A DNA stretch of 64,000 bases from Pseudobacteroides sp035370245 (GCA_035370245.1 DAOOVO010000006.1:8662-72661), one strand, 5' to 3'; positions 53,676 through 63,518 are shown, counted from the first letter of the stretch. Made by a program: numbers and translations. Notes: a model not told the origin generated them from the letters alone.

Positions 53676-54059
53676 ATGGACAGGAAAAGAGCACTTGAAA
53701 ATTTATCTAACGGTTTGAATGCTGCAAGAAAAATTCTTGAATTGAAAAACGCTTCTATGCGTGTAGATAACTCCGAAGTAAAACCCAGCCAGGTTGAAAC
53801 CTTTTATCAAATGTTAGACACAGTTGCCAGCTATTCACCACCAAAATATAAAAAAGTACTAAATCAATCAATTGCAATCAGTAACAATTATAGAAATACA
53901 TATAGAAACCTTAGAAATCACATGAACAGCAGAACCAGTAATAGACCAAGCCCGGGGGAAATAATAAAGACATTGGAAATAGTAAAGCCCATTCTCCCTA
54001 ACAATCAAAGGGTAATGGTAGAAAAAATACAGCAAATATACAAAATAATCTACTCGTAA
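53676..54059 (+). CDS. Small basic helical protein, 127 residues
   Basis: Not recognised. It is Lys/Asn/Arg-rich with helices such as RALENLSNGLNAARKILELKN and a closing IKTLEIVKPILPNNQRVMVEKIQQIYK. This last block resembles the C-terminus of the protein at 35516-35905 (KPhLxNxR plus a helix), suggesting the same small clostridial family. No signal or membrane segment. AGGTATAAATT precedes the ATG. It is divergent from the MFS exporter. Confidence 0.68.
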   Translation: MDRKRALENLSNGLNAARKILELKNASMRVDNSEVKPSQVETFYQMLDTVASYSPPKYKKVLNQSIAISNNYRNTYRNLRNHMNSRTSNRPSPGEIIKTLEIVKPILPNNQRVMVEKIQQIYKIIYS

Positions 54060-54086
54060 AACCCCTTGGATATGGCTGAAATTAAT

Positions 54087-54164
54087 GGGCATTTCAATTT
54101 TCCAAAGTTCAATTAAAATATTTCATATAATCAAAACTGTTTTAAATGCATTATTGAAATGCCC
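54087..54164. terminator. Long-loop hairpin between convergent genes
   Basis: GGGCATTTCAAT and ATTGAAATGCCC are perfectly complementary, separated by 54 bases, with a short T-rich tail. It is placed between the 127-residue gene and the FprA gene. Confidence 0.4.
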
Positions 54165-54200
54165 TTATTTACTGTTCAAGTGATTGTATATCCATAAACA

Positions 54201-55385
54201 TTATTCCAAATGCTTCGAAAAGTTTTCTCCAAATTCAATTGCTTTTTTGATATCCTCATGTGTCGGTTGGTATTCAACCTTTATTGGTTCTAAAACTACT
54301 TTTATACCTGCATTTTCCAAAGAATTTGAAATTATTTTCGGTGATTCACCGCTCCAACCGTAGCTTCCAAATCCGGCACCAATTTTACCTTTATATTTAT
54401 GTGCTTTTATTTCCTCTAAAATAACCGCTATTGAACCCAAAACGGTATTGTTGACAGTACAACTTCCTACAATAACACCTTTTGCCTTAAATATTTCCGT
54501 TATGAGATCACTGGTATCCGAAATAGCTGAGTTGAATAATTTGTATTTAACTCCATTTTTACCCAAACCTTCACCGATTGCATCAGCCAATTTTTTTGTA
54601 GCATCATACATTGTATCATATATTATGACAACTGAATTTTCATGGTATTCATTAGCCCACTCATAATACTTCTCAATTATTTGTACCGGATTATCCCTCC
54701 ATAAAACTCCATGGCTTGGTGCAATAACATCAATCGGCAGATTTAAAGCCTTCACCTCTTCAATTTTCTTTTTAATCAAAGGACTCATTGGTGTAAGGAT
54801 ATTGGCATAATATTTGATAGCTTCCTGATATAACTCACAGTTATCCACTTCGTCATTATACAGTCCTTGAGCAGAATAATGCTGGCCGAATGCATCATTG
54901 GAAAACAAAACATTTGCTCCTTTTACATATGTCATCATGCTGTCAGGCCAATGAATCATCCTCATTTCGACAAATACAAGATCGTATTCTCCTATATTGA
55001 CAGTATCGCCTGTCTTAACGATGTTAAAGTTCCAATCTTTATGGAAGTGCTTTTTTAATATATCTGCTCCACTCTTGGTGCAGTATATGGGAATATCAGG
55101 CTTAATTGACATAATATAACCCAATGATCCCGCATGATCAGGTTCAGAGTGATTGATAACTATCATATCAATATTTTCAATACCGCCTATATCCTTTTCA
55201 AGTATAGCATTAAACTCATCCTTATGAGGATACCAAACAGTATCTATAAGAACCCTCTTTTTATCCTTGATATAATAGGAATTATATGTTGAGCCTCTGT
55301 GGGTAGATAACTCATGACCATGAAACTCTCTAAGCTCCCAATCTTTTAATCCTAACCAGTATATATTTTTCTTAATTTCCTGCAT
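54201..55385 (-). CDS. fprA: FprA-family flavodiiron protein
   Basis: A 394-residue A-type flavoprotein that reduces O2 to water (or NO to N2O) without releasing radicals, a main oxygen defence of anaerobes. The metallo-lactamase-like domain carries the diiron ligands NHSEPDHAGS (HxExDH, about 79-84) and further His in IAPSHGVLW (about 225). The flavodoxin domain (about 250-390) begins VVIIYDTMYDATKKLADA, the FMN phosphate loop. No rubredoxin gene adjoins. GGAGAATATAT precedes the ATG. Confidence 0.94.
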   Translation of the reverse strand: MQEIKKNIYWLGLKDWELREFHGHELSTHRGSTYNSYYIKDKKRVLIDTVWYPHKDEFNAILEKDIGGIENIDMIVINHSEPDHAGSLGYIMSIKPDIPIYCTKSGADILKKHFHKDWNFNIVKTGDTVNIGEYDLVFVEMRMIHWPDSMMTYVKGANVLFSNDAFGQHYSAQGLYNDEVDNCELYQEAIKYYANILTPMSPLIKKKIEEVKALNLPIDVIAPSHGVLWRDNPVQIIEKYYEWANEYHENSVVIIYDTMYDATKKLADAIGEGLGKNGVKYKLFNSAISDTSDLITEIFKAKGVIVGSCTVNNTVLGSIAVILEEIKAHKYKGKIGAGFGSYGWSGESPKIISNSLENAGIKVVLEPIKVEYQPTHEDIKKAIEFGENFSKHLE

Positions 55386-55401
55386 ATATATTCTCCTTCC
55401 G

Positions 55402-55452
55402 TAAATATCGATTAATTTACATCTTATATGTATTAACTTTATAATGTATTTT
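55402..55452. repeat. Decayed copy of the palindromic element
   Basis: TAAATATCGATTAATTTACATC followed by TATATGTATTAACTTTATAATGTATTT resembles the two arms of the element at 12579, with several changes. It lies in the promoter region of fprA. Confidence 0.4.
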
Positions 55453-55496
55453 TATATTCTATACCCAATATTTTAAATAATAAACTATTTTTATAC

Positions 55497-56330
55497 TCAA
55501 ACTACTTCAAAAATCACTTTATTTTTACCGTTTTTCTTTACTTTGTACATGAGCTCATCTGCCTTCTTTACAGCCTCATCTAAAGTCTCGGGAGCTTTAT
55601 TGAAAATAACCACTCCTATACTGAATGTGACAGGCCATTTTTTATTCTGCACATTAGTCTCAAGATTTTTCCTGACTCTTTCAATAACAGTCTTTACAGC
55701 ATCTTGGCCGGTTTCGGAAAGCATTATTGCAAATTCATCCCCACCCAACCTTGCTGCTAAATCTGTTATTCTCACATTATCCACTATTGTAGCCGCAATC
55801 ACCTTAAGTAATTCATCACCTGTCTGATGTCCGTATGTATCATTTATTTGCTTAAAATTATCACAATCAATGTATGCCACAGATATGGGCCTTAGGTACC
55901 TTCTGCATTTGTCTACTTCCCTTTCCCCGTAATCATAGAACCCTTTAAGATTATATATGTCTGTCAAAAAATCGATCCTTGCCAGATTTTTTTCTCTGTT
56001 TAAGGTATTCTTGAGCCTTGATAAAATTAATACTACTACGGTGAAGAACGCCAAAAACATTATTGCATTCCAAACATCAACTACACCATATGTCTGGCCT
56101 TTTTTATTTATCAAATCTGAAGCAAGATAAGCACCTGCACTAATATCAGCGGCTACAATCCCCGGTATTTCTCCAATATACCATGTGACAATGCTTATGG
56201 GTATAAGATAAAGTATAGTTACATTGACCTCATTCCCAGTAATAAAATCAAATAATCCTACTGCAGCAACCAGAATAAAATTAATAATACCCAAGAATAA
56301 TTTACTCTCAGTCATCTTTTTGATGTTCAT
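55497..56330 (-). CDS. Membrane diguanylate cyclase (GGDEF)
   Basis: A 277-residue cyclase that makes cyclic-di-GMP from GTP. The N-terminal ~110 residues hold about four helices with short loops, a membrane sensor of unknown ligand. The GGDEF domain (about 115-277) has DFLTDIYNLKGFYD, DNFKQINDTYGHQTGDELL and an intact LGGDEF (about 203). An RxxD (RITD) five residues before it is the product-inhibition I-site. An EAL domain is absent. The gene has a weak ribosome-binding site. Confidence 0.92.
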   Translation of the reverse strand: MNIKKMTESKLFLGIINFILVAAVGLFDFITGNEVNVTILYLIPISIVTWYIGEIPGIVAADISAGAYLASDLINKKGQTYGVVDVWNAIMFLAFFTVVVLILSRLKNTLNREKNLARIDFLTDIYNLKGFYDYGEREVDKCRRYLRPISVAYIDCDNFKQINDTYGHQTGDELLKVIAATIVDNVRITDLAARLGGDEFAIMLSETGQDAVKTVIERVRKNLETNVQNKKWPVTFSIGVVIFNKAPETLDEAVKKADELMYKVKKNGKNKVIFEVV

Positions 56331-56597
56331 ATTGAAAACCCCGATTATTTATATTTATTGATTAAACTATTTGGAATTATTATAGTATTGCATAAAAGGT
56401 TCAGCTATATTTTAACATATAAATTATAAAATTGCTGTATTACTTATTTTTTTTTTTTTATTTTTAATAAAATAATTATATTAAAGTTAGAAAATGGTTA
56501 AAACATTAGCATAAATTTATGTACTACAAAAAAATATAAGTCCTCAACCTGATATGTCTCAAGTTATGGACCCATATTATTTAACATTTTGTTATAT

Positions 56598-59039
56598 TTA
56601 ATTTTCCTTTACCTTTTGTGATGTTCTTGTTTTTTTAACATATTCCTTTCCAAAATTTGTAGCCTTAAAAGCATATTTTCTAAGCTTCTCATAAACCATA
56701 TAATTTATGCTTCCTTTGGGATACTCACCCTTGCTGTTCTTTTTTCCCGCACTGATACCTGTTAAAATTTCAATACCCTCATCAATATATTTTACAGGAT
56801 ATATATGAAATTCATTATTTTTTACAGCTTCAATAATTTCATCGTTTAATACAAGATTTCTTACGTTCTGGTACGGAATGATAACTCCCTGTTTGCCAGT
56901 CAGTCCACGTGCCTTGCAAATCTCGAAAAAGCCCTCAATTTTGCTTGTAGCTCCTCCGATAGGTTGTATTTCACCTTTCTGATTAACAGAGCCTGTAACG
57001 GCAATTCCTTGATTTATAGGCACCTCTGCGAGGCTTGACAGAATGGCATAGAGTTCTGCACTTGATGCACTATCACCATCGATTCCACTGTATAATTGCT
57101 CAAAACACAAGCTGGCTGTCAATGAAAGCGGCATATCCTGTGCATACTTCTCACCTATATATGCACTTAAAATAAGAACACCTTTGGAATGGGATGTACC
57201 GCTCATTTCTACTTCCCTTTCAATATTTACAATACCTCTCTCACCGATATAAGTATTGGCAGTTATTCTGGAGGGTTTTCCAAAGTAGTAATCACCAACA
57301 TCTATGATGGACAAACCATTAATCTGGCCCACAACTTCACCACTGGTATCTATAAGAATTGTCCCATCCTTAACCATCTCTAAAAGCCGCTTGTCATACC
57401 TGTTTGACCTGTAGACTTTCTCCTGATAAGCTTTTTTAACATGCTCCGATGTAACAAATTTGCTATTTTCAAGAGAAGCCCATGCAGAAGATTCACATAG
57501 AATTTCTATTATATCATTCAATCTGGTGGTAAGCTTCAACTGATCCTCAACCATCAGAGAACAATATTCAACAACTTTCGCCACTCCTGTTCTATCAAAA
57601 TGAAGCAACTTTTCCCTTTCACAGAAACCTGCAATAAACTGTGCCAGCTTATCTATATTTTCATCACTTCTGTCCATAACATCATCAAAATCAACTTTAA
57701 CCTTAAACAGCTTTTTAAAATCCTCATCATAGTCATATAGAGCCTGATATAGGCTTTCACTGCCTACCAGTATTATTTTAACATTTAGAGGAATGGGATC
57801 AGGTTTTATAGCCGATACTGCCACAAGACCCATTTGTTCTTTTAAATTCTCAATTGTAATCTTTCTCTCTTTAATAACCCTCTTCAATGCTTCCCATGAT
57901 TGAACATTATTTAAAACATCCCTTGCCTGCAAAATCAGATACCCACCGTTAGCCTGGTGCAATACCCCGGGCTTGATGAGAGTAAAATCCGTTGTCATTG
58001 TTCCAAACTCATTTTCATATTCGATTCTACCCATTAAATTGTAATATGTGGGGTTGGATTCTACAATGACAGGAGCACCTTTTAGCTCACTATTGTCAAT
58101 CACAAGATTAACTTTGTATTTGTCTATGGAAGAACCTATACTTTTAGGCCATGGAAAAAGAATCTGCTGCTGTTCTTCCGTTCCTTCCTCTTCCCTGAAA
58201 TCATTGAGATTTTTTAATATATCTTCCTGAACTTCATCTAGATATGTAATTATTTTACTATAATCCTTATATTTTTCTTTCAAGTCATTAATATGCATTC
58301 CTACAGCAAACAGGGCAATTTTATTCTCCCATTCGCTAACCTTCTCTTCCGCTTCTTTCTCTATATATTTTATTTTGCGAATTATCTCCATTGTTTCTAT
58401 CTGCAATACATTTGACTTTTCATTAATTTCATGCTTTATGCCTTCTTCAAGCTCTCCATACTCCTGCTCGCTTATAGTCTTACCTTCAACTATGGGTAAA
58501 AAATATATGCCTGCATTGGTTGTCTTAACCTTAAACCCCTGTGCTTCAGCATCCTTATTGAGCTTTTCAAGCAACGCATCCCTTTTTTCCTGATATTCTT
58601 TAATAATATCATTCTTTTCCTTCTCGTAGTCGTCGCTTTCAAATGTTTTTGCAATCTCTATCTTCATGGCTTTAATAAATTCATCCATATCCTTACGGAA
58701 TACTTTACCCAAGCCTGCCGGCAAATTTAATGCCATTGGCTGGTTTGATTTATTAAAGTTGTAAACATAACACCAGTCATCAGGTGTCTTCTCCTTATGT
58801 GCAATTTTCTTTATTTGGCTTATAGCAAAACTCGTTTTACCCGTGCCTGTGAGACCCGACATATATATGTTATAGCCTTTTAGCCTGATGTTCAGTCCGA
58901 ATTCCATAGACTTAACTGCTCTTTCCTGGCCGATTATACCATCTAATGTTTGGAGTTGTGCAGTGCTTTCAAAATCAAACCGTCTCGGATCACACTCGTT
59001 TCTGAGCTTATCATAAGACAACCTTTCAAAGCCTGGCAT
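56598..59039 (-). CDS. LonB-like ATP-dependent protease (AAA_32 family)
   Basis: An 813-residue Lon-related protease of the YcbZ/archaeal-LonB-like type. The AAA motif is SGLTGTGKTSFA (about 60). A long coiled-coil insert spans about 130-280. The C-terminal Lon catalytic domain has GDSASSAELYAILSS (Ser near 675) and IGGATSKIEGF (Lys near 718). The large N-terminal LAN domain of LonA is missing. Cytoplasmic; substrates unknown. GGGGGCAATTCC precedes the ATG. Together with lon at 20.6 kb, two Lon-type enzymes lie in this window. Confidence 0.9.
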   Translation of the reverse strand: MPGFERLSYDKLRNECDPRRFDFESTAQLQTLDGIIGQERAVKSMEFGLNIRLKGYNIYMSGLTGTGKTSFAISQIKKIAHKEKTPDDWCYVYNFNKSNQPMALNLPAGLGKVFRKDMDEFIKAMKIEIAKTFESDDYEKEKNDIIKEYQEKRDALLEKLNKDAEAQGFKVKTTNAGIYFLPIVEGKTISEQEYGELEEGIKHEINEKSNVLQIETMEIIRKIKYIEKEAEEKVSEWENKIALFAVGMHINDLKEKYKDYSKIITYLDEVQEDILKNLNDFREEEGTEEQQQILFPWPKSIGSSIDKYKVNLVIDNSELKGAPVIVESNPTYYNLMGRIEYENEFGTMTTDFTLIKPGVLHQANGGYLILQARDVLNNVQSWEALKRVIKERKITIENLKEQMGLVAVSAIKPDPIPLNVKIILVGSESLYQALYDYDEDFKKLFKVKVDFDDVMDRSDENIDKLAQFIAGFCEREKLLHFDRTGVAKVVEYCSLMVEDQLKLTTRLNDIIEILCESSAWASLENSKFVTSEHVKKAYQEKVYRSNRYDKRLLEMVKDGTILIDTSGEVVGQINGLSIIDVGDYYFGKPSRITANTYIGERGIVNIEREVEMSGTSHSKGVLILSAYIGEKYAQDMPLSLTASLCFEQLYSGIDGDSASSAELYAILSSLAEVPINQGIAVTGSVNQKGEIQPIGGATSKIEGFFEICKARGLTGKQGVIIPYQNVRNLVLNDEIIEAVKNNEFHIYPVKYIDEGIEILTGISAGKKNSKGEYPKGSINYMVYEKLRKYAFKATNFGKEYVKKTRTSQKVKEN

Positions 59040-59192
59040 GGAATTGCCCCCTTTGCGAATTTATTATCACAAATAAGCCGATTAATATTTATATATTCAA
59101 CTAGATTGGACAAAAACCCTTTTTTTAAATGATTTTTTGTAAGTGAATAAGGTATTAGAAATGACATCAATTAACAGTAATCCTCAAAGATA

Positions 59193-59684
59193 TTAATAAC
59201 TCATATCATGCTTCCACATGATTATTGCATCTTCACCATTATCTGCATAATAGGATTTTCTGATTCCTTCATTGACAAAACCGTATTTCTGATACAGCTT
59301 TATTGCAGATTCGTTACTTTTTCTGACTTCCAAAGTCATCTTGTTTATACCCTTTTTTATGGCTCCTTCAATCATATACTCCAAAATACGACTTCCAACG
59401 CCAATTTCTCTAAACTCAGGGTGAACGGCTATATTAGTAATGTGTCCCTCATCAAACACCTGCCACATTCCGCCATATCCTATAGCCTTGCAGTTGATAA
59501 TTGCTGCATAATAATATGCAAATGAATTTTTTGTTATCTCTTCAATAAAAGCAGCCTTTGACCACGGTATGGAAAAACTTAAATTTTCTACAACCATGAT
59601 ATCTTCCATATGGTCTAAAGTCATAGGACTAATCTTTATATCTCTCATAGGCTTCATATCATCCATATACTTTATATCACTCAT
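59193..59684 (-). CDS. rimI: Ribosomal-protein-alanine N-acetyltransferase RimI
   Basis: A 163-residue GNAT acetyltransferase that modifies N-termini such as that of S18. The acetyl-CoA loop is VHPEFREIGVGSRILEYM (Q/RxxGxG/A), preceded by HITNIAV and followed by LEVRKSNESAIKLYQKYGF. The start is placed at the ATG (59684) that overlaps the tsaB stop as ATGAGTGA; the frame itself opens 12 codons earlier. The first 20 residues (MSDIKYMDDMKPMRDIKIS) repeat a Met/Asp-rich unit unusual for RimI. It follows tsaB, as often seen. Confidence 0.9.
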   Translation of the reverse strand: MSDIKYMDDMKPMRDIKISPMTLDHMEDIMVVENLSFSIPWSKAAFIEEITKNSFAYYYAAIINCKAIGYGGMWQVFDEGHITNIAVHPEFREIGVGSRILEYMIEGAIKKGINKMTLEVRKSNESAIKLYQKYGFVNEGIRKSYYADNGEDAIIMWKHDMSY

Positions 59685-60417
59685 TTGCCTTATTTGCCTT
59701 ATCGCCATGTTTTCTTTCATACTCCTGCTCTGCTTGAGATTTTCTCAAATAGAACGGGACCATATCAATAGGACTCTCAAATTTGCCGGCTTTAGCAGCT
59801 GCTAATGCTAATTGTGCAACTGATGAAGCCCTGTTTAAAATCAGGTTATGGGGTGCAAATCTGCATCTATCCCCCATATTATCCAATAAATATTGTCTGT
59901 GTCTTTCTACTCCATCACCTACAAAGACGACGTTTTCGCCTTTATCTGCAATAAATTTGTTTTCAATCATATGTATCAATTCATCAATATGTAATGCCAT
60001 GTACTCCGATTCTCTATTTATTTCATCATCCCCAGATCTATACAAGGAAGTGTATACCTGGTTATTTCTAGCATCCATAATGGGACATATTATACCATTG
60101 CTCCCCAGTGCATTATATGCTAATGAATCCAGTGTGGGAACACTAATTACAGGCTTATTGAGTGCATAAGCTATAGCCTTTACGCTTGTAACACCGATTC
60201 TAAGTCCCGTAAAGGATCCCGGTCCAACAGATGCCGCATAAATATCAATGTCTCCCGGTGTAATTCCCAAACTATCCATAAGTTCTTTTATCATAGGCAT
60301 AAGCTTTTGAGAATGAGTCTTTTTATTATTAACAGAGTATTCACCCAAAAGCACTTCATCTTCAATTATTGCCACAGCTGCCACAGTTGAAGAAGTATCA
60401 ACAGCTAATACTTTCAA
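59677..60417 (-). CDS. tsaB: tRNA t6A biosynthesis protein TsaB
   Basis: A 246-residue ASKHA-fold partner of TsaD in making N6-threonylcarbamoyladenosine at tRNA position 37. The start KVLAVDTSSTVAAVAI, NNKKTHSQKLMPMI, and SVGPGSFTGLRIGV are conserved. It lacks the metal-ligand His pair of TsaD, so it is TsaB rather than TsaD. The start is a TTG behind AGGAAG. The order tsaE-tsaB-rimI is the common operon; tsaD is not in the window. Confidence 0.93.
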   Translation of the reverse strand: MKVLAVDTSSTVAAVAIIEDEVLLGEYSVNNKKTHSQKLMPMIKELMDSLGITPGDIDIYAASVGPGSFTGLRIGVTSVKAIAYALNKPVISVPTLDSLAYNALGSNGIICPIMDARNNQVYTSLYRSGDDEINRESEYMALHIDELIHMIENKFIADKGENVVFVGDGVERHRQYLLDNMGDRCRFAPHNLILNRASSVAQLALAAAKAGKFESPIDMVPFYLRKSQAEQEYERKHGDKANKANE

Positions 60418-60440
60418 ATTTTATCTTCCTTTCAAAATCG

Positions 60441-60893
60441 TCATAAAATGATACCATCATATCTTTTCCCTATAAATTGGATATTTATTATTCTTATGTT
60501 GAAATCCGAATTAATATCCTTATTTATTTCAACCCATATATACTCTGAAGGAAGTATATCCTTTATCATATCTGCCCATTCTATTATAACAACACCATCT
60601 CGCTCAAGATACTCTTCAAACCCTATCTCAAATAAGTCTTCAGGTTCACCTATTCTATACACATCAAAATGGAACATGGGCAGCCGTCCCTGATACTCAT
60701 TAACAAATGTAAATGTTGGACTTGTAATATAACCGCTAATTCCCAATGCTTCTGCAATTCCTTTTGTAAATGCAGTCTTGCCTGTGCCTAAATCGCCTAC
60801 AAGGCAGACAACATCACCAGCTTTTAAAATTTCACCAAGTTTTCGTCCAAGAGCACAAGTTTCATCCTGTGAAACAGTTTTAAAGCTTTTCAT
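60441..60893 (-). CDS. tsaE: tRNA t6A biosynthesis ATPase TsaE
   Basis: A 150-residue P-loop ATPase that recycles the TsaBD complex. GDLGTGKTAF (Walker A, about 34-41), TSPTFTFVNEY, and FHFDVYR with LFEIGFEEYLERDGVVIIEWAD are diagnostic. The ATG at 60893 is chosen because GAGAGGG precedes it; the open frame extends ten codons upstream inside the amidohydrolase. It overlaps that gene by 14 bases and tsaB follows 23 bases later, so all are co-transcribed. Confidence 0.94.
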   Translation of the reverse strand: MKSFKTVSQDETCALGRKLGEILKAGDVVCLVGDLGTGKTAFTKGIAEALGISGYITSPTFTFVNEYQGRLPMFHFDVYRIGEPEDLFEIGFEEYLERDGVVIIEWADMIKDILPSEYIWVEINKDINSDFNIRIINIQFIGKRYDGIIL

Positions 60894-62085
60894 TGTTTTC
60901 CCTCTCATAAACCGGCACACCATTTATTATAGTAGTCAATACATTGGTTTTTAAATCTAAAGGATTCCCGTCAAAAATCACAATATCCGCATCCTTTCCC
61001 ACCGAAAGGCTTCCTACCCTGTCTTCTATACCAGTTATTTTTGCAGCATTTATTGTAATTGACTGGAGTGCCTTCTTCTCATCCATTCCGGCCTTAACAG
61101 CCACAGCTGCAGATAAACTCAAATGCTGTATTGGAACGCATGGATGATCGGTTGTTATAGCTACATCTATACCCGCATTTGATAATAATGCCGGAGATTT
61201 TATATTCTGATTCCTAAGTTCGATCTTAGATCTATCAGTGAGCAAAGGACCTAAGCAAACTCCTACTCCTTCTTCTAAAAGAAGTTCCTTAATCATGTAC
61301 CCCTCTGTACAATGCTCTATTGTAACTTTGATATCAAACTCCTTTGCAATCCTTATAGCTGTTAGAATATCATCGGCTCTATGTGCATGGGCTTTTAACG
61401 GAACTTCTTTATTTATAATTTTAAGCAAGGCTTCCATTTTAATATCATATTCAGGTTTGTCATTTTCCTCAGGATCATTTTTATAATCATCCAGCATATT
61501 TTTATATTCTTTTGCTTTTGCCAAATTCTCTCGCAGTAAAGCTGCAGTAGCCATTCTGGTCATGGGTGTCTGTCTCTTTTCATTATAGACGGTTTTGGGA
61601 TTTTCACCAAAAGCTGCCTTAAGTGCCGCGGGTTCCTTTAATACCATTTCATCTACACTTCTTCCATATGTTTTCAAAGCCACAAATTGACCGCCTAAAA
61701 CATTTGCACTTCCCGGACCTGTCACAACTGTAGTCACACCTGCTTCTCTAGCCTCAATAAAAGCCCTGTCCATGTGATAAACACCATCAATCGCTCTTAA
61801 ATGAGGAGTAACAGGGTCAGTCATCTCATTACCGTCATCGCCTTCAAACCCAACGGAATCTTCCCACATACCCACATGACAGTGTGCATCAATAAACCCC
61901 GGCAATACATAATTGTTTTGTGCATCTATAACAGTTTCAATTGAACAAGACTCTCCAATTTTTAATTCATTAAACTTATCCATTGACCCAATATCTTTAA
62001 TCTTCCCATCTTCAACAAGTATATAACCACAATCGAAATCTGTGCTTTCCATTGTAATAATCCTGCCATTTTTGATTAGTAACAT
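60880..62085 (-). CDS. Amidohydrolase of the imidazolonepropionase-like family
   Basis: A 401-residue metal-dependent hydrolase. Metal ligands are visible: GFIDAHCHVGMWED (HxH, about 58-60), PLKAHAHRADD (His about 212), IEHCTEGY (His about 235), and TTDHPCVP (Asp about 290). The extension around GVYHMDRAFIEAREAGVTTVVTGPGSAN is typical of a clostridial subfamily of COG1228. The substrate is unknown. GGAGG lies before the ATG at 62085, supporting it over the ATG at 62118. It is upstream of and overlapping tsaE, though no functional link to tRNA modification is known. Confidence 0.88.
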   Translation of the reverse strand: MLLIKNGRIITMESTDFDCGYILVEDGKIKDIGSMDKFNELKIGESCSIETVIDAQNNYVLPGFIDAHCHVGMWEDSVGFEGDDGNEMTDPVTPHLRAIDGVYHMDRAFIEAREAGVTTVVTGPGSANVLGGQFVALKTYGRSVDEMVLKEPAALKAAFGENPKTVYNEKRQTPMTRMATAALLRENLAKAKEYKNMLDDYKNDPEENDKPEYDIKMEALLKIINKEVPLKAHAHRADDILTAIRIAKEFDIKVTIEHCTEGYMIKELLLEEGVGVCLGPLLTDRSKIELRNQNIKSPALLSNAGIDVAITTDHPCVPIQHLSLSAAVAVKAGMDEKKALQSITINAAKITGIEDRVGSLSVGKDADIVIFDGNPLDLKTNVLTTIINGVPVYERENNEKL

Positions 62086-62261
62086 TTTAACCTCCAAAAC
62101 ATGAAAAATATGTTTCAATTACTTTTATGTCACTCTATTTTTCTCTAATATTTTATTATATAGAAATACTTATTACAACGACCAAGTCCATTAATTTTTA
62201 TAAACTATCAAAGTCATAGGGAAGAAGTAATTCTTTACTGCATTAGAAATTAATTCGTATT

Positions 62262-63518
62262 CTATTTTTTTTGAAATACATCCGTAGGATATTTATTGGC
62301 AGGGTCCCATAGAATCCACTCAGTATAACCTGCATCATAAACAGCCTTCACTTGCTGCTTTATCTGCTCTGTTCCATACTTTTGGTAATAACCCTTCCCG
62401 ATCCAGGGTGCAGTAAATGCCTGCAAATAAGCCCTTACACCAACTTTTATATTGGCTTTCTCCAGTCTATTTTTTCCTGAGAGAAGTGTTTGATATACAA
62501 CATTATATGGTTCTAAATCAGGCTTTGTAAAATTAACTCCATTTATTTCCTGACCTACTCCGTTTTGCAGTGCTGTAGCATAGTGAGACGGATAAACCAT
62601 CGGTGAAAGATAATCCACATGTTGGGCCAATTTTTCCCAATTCTGACCGATTATCTTATCATCTGCTGTCGTAACAGCAGATATTCCAAAAACATCCGCC
62701 GACAATTCTATTCCTCTTTTTGTGCTGATTTCTTCATATGACATTTTAAGAAATTCTGCAATTGCATCTGATTTTTGATTATGATCAAAATTTTCTCCGA
62801 AATAAATACTCTTTATATCTCCATCGTTACAGAACCTGACATAATCATACTGTATTGCATCAAATCCTAAGTCTATTGCTTCAAGTGCAATTTTAATATT
62901 ATATTCCCATGCCTCTTTGTTAAAAGGATTTACCCATGCATTGCCATTATTATCCTTCCATACACTTCCATCCTTTTTCTTGTAAGCCAATTCGGGATGT
63001 TTTTTAGGCAGTATGGGGTCTTTAAAGCAAACCAATCTTGCTATAACAAAGACATTACCGGCATGCAATTCGTCAATAACCTTTTTAGGGTCAAATTTAA
63101 CTTCAATTGCTCCGTTTTCAACAACCTCTTTTACATTTGATTTGTAGCTTACAAACCCTCTATCATCCTTTATGTCTATAACTACAGCATTTAATTCAGT
63201 TGTTTTTGCAAGCTCTACAACCTGTTTAATCCTTTCCGGAGTTCCGGCAGTCCAGCCGGAAAAGTAAATTGCCCTAAGATTGTCCGGTTTTGGTACATGC
63301 TTAGAGTTATCTTGTGAAGTTAAGGTAGGAGTAGGAGTCTGTACAGGTGTCTGATCTGCTTTTACTGCAGTATTGCTTGGTATACCCGTACCGGTATACT
63401 GGACCTTTTCCCCTGTGTTTCCATCTTTCTCGCTGTTAGTTGAATTGCAACCATAAATAACTGAAAAAATAATAAATGCACTTATCAAAATCCATACAGT
63501 TTTTATCAACTTTGACAT
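62262..63518 (-). CDS. DUF4015-type putative glycoside hydrolase lipoprotein
   Basis: A 418-residue exported protein. The signal helix (about 5-25) ends in IYGC, an acceptable lipobox with Cys near 24. A Thr/Pro-rich linker (to about 78) is followed by a TIM-barrel-like domain beginning AIYFSGWTAGTPERI, and containing NAVVIDIKDDRGFVSY, FDAIQYDYVRFCNDG and SPMVYPSHYA. The Asp in QYDYVRF is a candidate catalytic residue. Families of this type are classified as putative glycoside hydrolases without a proven substrate. The ATG at 63518 follows GGAG by 12 bases. Envelope role inferred. Confidence 0.86.
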   Translation of the reverse strand: MSKLIKTVWILISAFIIFSVIYGCNSTNSEKDGNTGEKVQYTGTGIPSNTAVKADQTPVQTPTPTLTSQDNSKHVPKPDNLRAIYFSGWTAGTPERIKQVVELAKTTELNAVVIDIKDDRGFVSYKSNVKEVVENGAIEVKFDPKKVIDELHAGNVFVIARLVCFKDPILPKKHPELAYKKKDGSVWKDNNGNAWVNPFNKEAWEYNIKIALEAIDLGFDAIQYDYVRFCNDGDIKSIYFGENFDHNQKSDAIAEFLKMSYEEISTKRGIELSADVFGISAVTTADDKIIGQNWEKLAQHVDYLSPMVYPSHYATALQNGVGQEINGVNFTKPDLEPYNVVYQTLLSGKNRLEKANIKVGVRAYLQAFTAPWIGKGYYQKYGTEQIKQQVKAVYDAGYTEWILWDPANKYPTDVFQKK

